NCBI GenBank assembly: GCA_030549775.1
Contig: CM060174.1
Coordinates: 98,410,132 to 98,474,131 of the forward strand
DNA length: 64,000 nucleotides
Origin: Tamarix chinensis
Taxonomy: Eukaryota; Streptophyta; Magnoliopsida; Caryophyllales; Tamaricaceae
Direction of reading: 5' to 3'
Shown here: piece after piece, positions 57,295-64,000 of the stretch
How the letters are laid out: each line of letters begins with the position of its first letter
Numbering within the stretch: position 1 is the first letter of the stretch
Made by a program: the position numbers and the translations under genes
Notes under the pieces: model-generated
Told to the model about the DNA's origin: nothing
Database searches by the model: none
Seen by the model: only the letters and a program-made list of their open reading frames with translations

Positions 57295-59437
57295 ACCATC
57301 ATTGAACTTTTCCACATAGGTACTTACATAACATTTACATGATATTTTGGTTAATGAATCCATGATTCATCACTCTTATATCATCCTTTCAGCCAAGAAT
57401 ATACATAAAAATATAACAATTTGATATTAGTTATATTAAAAATTATGCATATTTTGTTATAAATCTAAAATTTAATTTCAACAAGCATGTTTTTTTACGA
57501 GCTAAAATCATACTATAAAAGAATAATACACTGTAACAAAAAATCCCACCCAAATAACAAAACTTCTCTCACACACTACTGAGAGAGAATTAAAAGAGTA
57601 AAAAAATGAAGGTTACTAACTCATAAAAAAACCTTAGAGAAGACCTTTATTTGTTGGAAGTTGTGGCTATGAGACAAATAGTCATGGTTTTGAAAGTCTG
57701 AATTGGTTTGGAAAACGTTTAAGAAAATTCGACTAAGAGTAAATGGGAATTAACTAAAAACTATGACCAGAAGCTTCTTTTCCTCATTTCTACAAATAAT
57801 TTCAAAAATTGTTTGTTTCAACTTTCAAAAACCAAAGTGGGGTTACAAAAGACCGTGAAGCTTATAATGGACTCCTACCCTATGAAAAAACATCAAAAGA
57901 AACATATATTCTCCTATTGGTTTAAAAATAGGTCCCAAAATGGTTGCAAATTTGCAATGTTATTGAGGCAATTTTGTTTTCACTCGTTTACGACCTTAGA
58001 AACAAAAAACATGGGGAGGTAGTTACTTATAAAACTCAATGACAAAATAATGAGAGCTTGAGGTGAGAACCACGACGATGAAGAAGTGAAAAAAAAAGGT
58101 GCAATGTTTCTTGGTGTATTTCATCTAGCTAGAAACAATTGATGAAGCTATAGTTTAAATTGATATAGATAGAACCTTTATTTCATCTCGCTAGAAACAA
58201 CTGTTGAAGTTTTAGTTGAAAATATAGTAATTAATACTTGATAGATATTAGAAGTTTAGAACCATAATATAATCACAAAATTGGATAATATTATTGAGAG
58301 TCCAAATTATCTATTTGCATCAAGCTTATGCGATTCAGTTTTTGTTCCAATTGTTTAATATCTCAATGACCATACCATTTAGGAAATTATTAATATCAAA
58401 ATTATCTTTATTATATAATAGTTATTATCTATTCGAAGATAATGGTGAACTTGATAATGATAGATTGATAGTGATATTATCAACCATTAACTATTGGTAC
58501 GTATAAGATGATATGTTCATACTGAAAATTATTTTTCAATAAAAAAAAGCCAATTAACAAGAAACTTGTTACCTGTAGATTGCATAACACTTAACACACA
58601 TATCAACTGAATTGGCAAATTGACAACATAGGGAAACCAAATTGTCAGCCAATAGCCAAAGCCAAACAATGAAACAACCCAAGCCATTATCAACTAGGAG
58701 TTAAGGTTCATTGGTTTGGCTTCAATCAGCAGTTCAACACAACAAACCAGTAGGCCAATAACTAATAGTATAATAAGCTCTAACAAGTAACTATAAAATA
58801 ATATAATAGATTAAGAGTAACAAAATAAAATGGAGAAAGAATACTAGAAGAGCTTACAATACGAAACGCAAAAGGCCATTGGGACTTAGGAGTCGGTGCT
58901 CGAGATGAGGAGGATGACCTGCCACCAATAGTTGGTTGTGGCGCATAAGCGCCGAGTCGGTTGTTGTGGAAAACTAACAAAATGTTGATGAAGACAGGCA
59001 GAAGCTCGAGACAACGAGAGGAGGAGGGCAACACTAGAGCCAAACAACGACTAGCGGCGAAGAATGAAGAAAGGGTTGTAGGAGGTCAGCCTGGTTGTTG
59101 GTCAAGATATGGGAGCGATGAGCAAGACAGAGAAGAGAAGAGGAAGACCAGAAGTGGAAGAGAGAAAGAGACACAGATTTCTCGAATGGTCGAAGAGTGA
59201 GAAGTTGAGAACAGACCGAAGAAGACAAATGAGTTAAGAATTTAATAATGATAGAACCTTAACTTAAGTAATCGATCAATTCCGATCTTGATGGAAAATA
59301 ATTAGATTTGGACCGGTTGGACCGAACGCCCAAAAATATAAAATGTTAGGGCCGAAGACTAGACCAGATAGAATAAGGTCTAGACCGAGACCAATAATTT
59401 CAATCCGGACCAATTTCTACACATCCCTAACTTTAAC

Positions 59438-59623
59438 TATGTAACTTTAACTGTGTAGTATCATTATTTAATATTGCTAGTGCAATTTTATAAATCAATG
59501 CCACTATATTAGATTAATTGTTTTTTTTCAAATAAAGGGAGTTTGGTCGTTGACTCAAAGTTGTTTGCACCTAGAATAATGAAATTTTGATCACTAGGCC
59601 GGCCAACGTCTGCAAGAGTGGGT
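59438..59623. other. No recognised feature
   Basis: Short A+T-rich stretch between the hAT element and the next hAT-like element. Confidence 0.4.
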
Positions 59624-60249
59624 CAGGGTGGTAATGAATTTCTAATCTGACCTTATTTTATGAGACTTGTTTTATATTTAGCAGATTTAAGTCTAAAATT
59701 TTTAAATCCAATGGATCTAGATATTTATATATTTAAATAAGTTTGGATATAGATCTAGTGTTTTTAAAATTCGTCTCACAAGACACATTAAGCATGTACA
59801 TATACATATATAATATAAGTACGCATGTTATTTTTATATTTATCATTTCCTTCGCGACATTCTTTGAACTCGTACTTTATTGTTTCAATTTTATGTATGC
59901 ATGTTAACTCGATAAGTAATTTGTAAGGCATTTAATTCTAACTATATTAAAATATTATTTAAAATTTTAAAGTAACTATTTTGTACTATTCTATTTATCT
60001 TTACTCCAAATGTTTTTTTTACTAAAAATTACATATTAAACATAAATATATTATTATTTACAAAATTATTCACTTTTCTTTTTTTAAATTAATCAAACTT
60101 GTTTAAAATCTATTTAGAACTTATTTATTCACTACATTCAATAGATTTGGATATAAAACTTTTAGATCCGAAGGATATAGATTACGTCCGAATTTAAGTG
60201 TTGTAAATGAGTGTGAATCCGGTTAAATCTGATCTATTGTTATCTCTAC
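59624..60249. mobile_element. Roughly 620-bp non-autonomous hAT-like element, copy 2
   Basis: Its left end CAGGGTGGTAATGAAT and right end (other strand) TAGAGATAACAATAGAT are imperfect inverted repeats. Flanking 8-mers GAGTGGGT (59616-59623) and GAATGGGG (60250-60257) agree at 6 of 8. It is homologous throughout to the element at 53389, and the two copies lie on either side of the 5.2-kb hAT element. No coding capacity. Confidence 0.6.
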
Positions 60250-60257
60250 GAATGGGG

Positions 60258-61072
60258 TCATATAGATATCGAAGTAAATCATGATATGATAAATTCGATC
60301 TAAAACTATTACGACCTACATGGAGTGGATATTTGCCTTCGGTTTGACCGAATTCTCCGGGGCAATCAAATGTTTGGTTGTATATATATTGTATTATACT
60401 ACGTATTATGTGAAGTAAATAATACTATGTTTATTGTACTATATTATTTAGAACATATACATTATACTTTTATTTCAAATAAAAATAAACTTTGATGTTC
60501 TTAGATAAATACTGGCATTTAATGCGGCTACCCTCTCCATACAGCCTTAGCGATGGGACAATAGCTAAGCCATCCGAGCCCACCCTCCCCTCTATTTCGA
60601 TAGATGTAATTCAATTTGCAAGGTCTTTCGCAAGTGTTGATAGATTCTGAATTTTTATTTTTTATTTAACTGAATTCATCCCTTTCGCCATGAAAACTGC
60701 GGCCTAAATAATTAGGGTGTGCGAACTTAATTCCTCGCGGCTCCTCGCCCACCGTTTGGACGTTGGATATGGCTATTCAATGAGATTCGGGGATCTTTGT
60801 GCCCCCTTTCTTGCACAAAAAGAGCCAAATCTGACTCCGAGTCTTCTTAAAAGGAAGAAAAAAAGAGAGGGGGGGTGTCTATGATCCTTTTCAGTCCCGC
60901 CACCATAAGAACATGGCAACAACCAAAAAAAAAGTTATGATCTTTTTATCCACATTGCTTTTATCTTATAAAGTATTTTATCATATTACTAACTTCTAAT
61001 GCACAGAACAGTTGGGATATCTTAGATAGTTGCAAGTATATATTAAATCTAAGATAATGACGTTAAATTATG
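60258..61072. other. No recognised gene
   Basis: A GC-richer patch at 60520-60880 resembles gene-near DNA but carries no convincing frame. It ends in an A/G-rich run near 60850-60876. Confidence 0.35.
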
Positions 61073-61080
61073 TACGTAGT

Positions 61081-61762
61081 CAGTGGCGGAACCAGATATT
61101 TTATTTTATGGTATCCCTCTATTATAATAATAATAATAATTTTTTATTTAAAATGAATTTATCTTTCAAAATAATATAACATCTCTTTTTGTTTAACCAA
61201 ACTTTTTTTTATTTATAGATTTTTCATGATTAATGATATTAAATTATTATTATTTAAAAAATCTCACTAAAATATTATTTGTTCATTAATTAATCATACA
61301 ATTTTAAATTGTATTATTAATAACATTATAAATAAATAAAAATTAACTAGTTGTATTATTGTAATTACTAGTAACATAATTAGAGCCAAATAAACAAGGA
61401 CATTGATTATGATTAAAGAAGAAGGATTACAATAATTTAGGATATATAATACCTATAAGTGAAAAAGATATAAATCAACATTTGGATGAATAGTTGAAGT
61501 GTATGAGGTATATCTTGGTGATTGTGGGTTTGAATCCTTATGTTGCCATAAAAATTGTTTTAATTTTATAGGTTCCATAAAATTTAAGAAGTCATAGAGA
61601 TTTGATCCCTTGACCTCCATCACACCTATTATGACACAATTCCCTTGATGTCCTCCACTACACCAAGTTGATCTTTGTGATATATAATCATATTAAAATA
61701 TACTTAATCTAGAATTGCATGGTGTCCCATGACACAATTATAAAGTCTTAGCTCCGCCATTG
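61081..61762. mobile_element. hAT-like MITE with TGGCGGA termini
   Basis: It begins CAGTGGCGGAACCAG and its right end, on the other strand, reads CAATGGCGGAGCTA. The flanking 8-mers TACGTAGT (61073-61080) and TATGTAGT (61763-61770) differ at one base. CAG-type ends and 8-bp duplications fit the hAT superfamily. The 682-bp interior is A+T-rich and non-coding. Because TG occurs at both junctions, the duplication could be read as 10 bases with a slightly shorter element. Confidence 0.7.
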
Positions 61763-61770
61763 TATGTAGT

Positions 61771-64000
61771 ACGTCGGATGATAAAAGTATTCAAGTTAAT
61801 GGAAAAAATAAGATATTTTTGAACCGTATGATGCTATTGAACCCGTTAGAGTTTTTGTACTAAAAAATACCATAAGTATTTATTATTTTTTTATATATAT
61901 TATTCACCATTTTTTTCCTAGATAGAAAAATTATTGTAAGGTTTAAGATTATTTTTCAATAAACCGTCAAAAAGTTTTATAATTTTCATTTCGCAAGGTC
62001 ATCACGGCTATAATACAAGCCGGTAATGTATAGCACAACCTAAATTATTGTTTGAAGTAGTTGTTATTGTAGAATGTTATTATTATATTTAAAATATAAA
62101 TTTATTTAAAGTAATATATATATATATATAATTAAAAAAATAACGGTTAAAAAATTACAATTTAAAAACAAATTTTTGTGTAAACACGTACTAAAATGTC
62201 ATAAGCAAGTTGAACCTATGATATTGGCCATGCCGTATCGCTTCTCGCAACTTTGATCTGGTGGCTTGCCGACTTGAGTTAAACTAGCGAACTTTTCTTT
62301 TTGTTTTTTCAGTAGAAGTTGAACTCCAATCAACCATGGTACAACATTATGACAGTGATTTCTTTTTTTCTTTTTTTTTTTCTCCTGTGAACTCGGTTCT
62401 GTTCTACAGTGTCTCCAAATGGAAGACGCATGTGGGACTTGTACAGTTGCCTGATTTAAATTTGTATTTGGACGCTATGGTTCAGCCTGAGCTTTTTATG
62501 GAGGATGGACGGTTAAACTCAACCAACTAGCAATTTCAACTTAATCTAGTGGCAAGGTCGTGATCATGAGGAAGCCACCCAGCAGAGCAGTTCTTCTCAC
62601 TTTGCTTTTCTCACTGATGTTACGCCCCACTTCAGTAGACAACCTTGATCTTCGGGCATCGTCCTCCATTCCCTGTCGTCGGAGTTCCTTGATTGTCGAT
62701 CGCATCACTCTGCGTTGCTGTAGTTGATGCCGAAATGCTACAAATTTTAGCATCCATAAAAATGTGTTAGGATATAAGGGAACGCACCTTTAATTATAGG
62801 GGATAACAGTGAAGTTCTTTCACCGATATCTCAACGGCGGTTCAGTGGAGATGATCACATGGGGAAGGAGTCATGGGCACGCACGGCATGGGAGGGTTGT
62901 TCGTATAATACGATGAACCGATTCCGAGACCGTTAGAATTGAAATTCTAATTAGCATCGATAGAGGTCATCATAATCAAATCCTAAGATCTTATAAATTA
63001 TATAAAAATATGACATAGACACTTATATGCAACAAAATCTCATAATTAAAATTGAAAAATGCCAAAAAAAAAATCATTATTAAACTCTCATTTGATCATT
63101 AATTAAATTGTAGTAAGTATCAATCAACACAAATTTTCAAATACATGCATATAAAATTTATTTTTATATGGACTATGCATACAATAAAGCTAACAATACC
63201 AGAGAAAAAAAAGGATAATTATGAACTAAAAGAAATAAGTAAATAAATGACATCAAAATTTTAATATATTTGTATTACTCTATACAAAGAGTTTGGATTT
63301 TTTGTAATTATTTTACTTTCCAACAATTGATTTTGCTAATATCTCGCTCGTATTTTATTCCCAATTGTTGGTACTTAATATATAGCATGTCTAAAATAAT
63401 ATGAATATATGATTAAGGTTCAAAAATTAAAAAAGAAATATAGTAAGAATAAAAGAAAACAATATTTGTTTAAAGTATATATATATATATATATAATTGA
63501 TATGTACAATCATAAGATTCTATTAATCCTACACAAAAATGTACGATACTGCTAGAATTCTATTACTTTAAAATTATACCTAGGACTATAAATCATTTAG
63601 TGAATTGTGGATATTAGGAGTTTAGTCGCTATAACCAATCAGATATCCAAGTGAATCTTATCCCAAATAATCAATCTGATCTTATCCCAATAAAAATTAA
63701 CATTTTTATAAAAACATTATCCTTGATTTGTTTAAGAGTTCACATGGTGCAGCATGGGAAAAGAATCAAAGAGCATGATCTGATTCAGACCTCCCCGATT
63801 GTCTTTTGACTTTTGCGGTGAAGAGGGGGGGGGCTTCTAAAAAAACCCACTCAAATCTTAATTCTCCATCAACACTGTGTCACTGTGTCAGTCATGTGCC
63901 ATGTGAATTGCTTCTTCTAATTACTTTATGGATGAATGATATATACGACTACTATCTTACAACAACTCTTGTTGTCCCATTTTTGCCGGTACGCATGAAT
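61771..64000. other. No recognised gene
   Basis: Mostly A+T-rich. Open frames at 62336-62530 (plus) and 62541-62753 (minus, basic, 70 codons) show no known domain. A GC-richer patch at 62540-62720 and another at 63740-63900 remain unexplained. Short (TA)n runs occur at 62105-62121 and 63476-63496. Confidence 0.35.

Larger units (their letters stand above)
54183..59429 (-). mobile_element. hAT transposon, full length but decayed
   Basis: The left end reads GAGGGGTATGCAC and the right end, on the other strand, TAGGGATGTGTAG (9 of 13 alike). The flanking 8-mers ACTCTAAT (54175-54182) and ACTTTAAC (59430-59437) agree at 6 of 8, both differences being transitions. An 8-bp duplication is the hAT hallmark. 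Subterminal sequences at both ends are rich in GGACC/GGTCC-like motifs. The interior carries a broken transposase on the minus strand (55020-57180). Two large microsatellites (54636-54721 and 57222-57290) lie inside. Confidence 0.75.

Noticed and set aside
62336..62753. Two small host genes near the right end
   Set aside because: Both frames are short, lack recognisable domains, and have no supporting promoter or splice context.

Overview
This window is nuclear DNA from a flowering plant, in a transposon-rich, A+T-rich intergenic stretch. The evidence is the set of element families present (long TGTAACACC-type LTRs, Ty1/copia, LINEs, Helitrons, hAT and MULE transposons, a Tourist-like MITE and a Cassandra-type LTR carrying 5S rRNA-like sequence) together with a single intact plant gene, an ATL-family RING-H2 E3 ligase at 45571-46194 on the minus strand. 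I cannot name the species or say monocot or eudicot with confidence. Almost every transposon coding region carries several stops or frameshifts, so most insertions look old.

Layout, left to right. 1-2690: C-rich leader-like sequence, then a broken MULE transposase and the start of a LINE. 2697-8195, 14629-19916 and 20382-22935: three solo LTRs of one family (5.5, 5.3 and 2.6 kb), each bounded by its own 5-bp target duplication. The first splits LINE ORF1 and the third splits LINE ORF2. Between them lie the rest of the first LINE (8196-10650) and a non-autonomous Helitron (10895-12907). 22936-28717: the rest of the minus-strand LINE, an old copia gag/protease fragment, a second copia LTR fragment, and an RRM-type LINE ORF1 fragment. 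28718-34555: a two-LTR Ty1/copia element on the minus strand, inserted in that RRM coding sequence, which resumes at 34557.

36484-36722 is a Tourist-like MITE. 36747-39618 is a minus-strand Helitron that keeps the end of its helicase reading frame. 39.6-45.5 kb is sparse, with a foldback repeat and a LINE scrap. The ATL gene follows, with a TATA box at 46302-46310. 49389-53111 looks like another solo LTR, in the plus direction, with a Cassandra solo LTR (51831-52137) nested in it. 53.4-60.2 kb holds a complete but decayed hAT element (54183-59429, with 8-bp target duplication) between two copies of a roughly 620-bp hAT-like element. A further hAT-like MITE is at 61081-61762.

The genes do not form a pathway. 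Only the ATL gene is likely to be expressed as host protein. The value of the window is its readable insertion history: several target duplications, two interrupted coding frames that resume across insertions, and one empty site visible in a paralogous LTR. I found no convincing new biological system. The least explained observation is the primer-binding region of the copia element, which matches no tRNA I recognise but is complementary over 13 bases to its own LTR.
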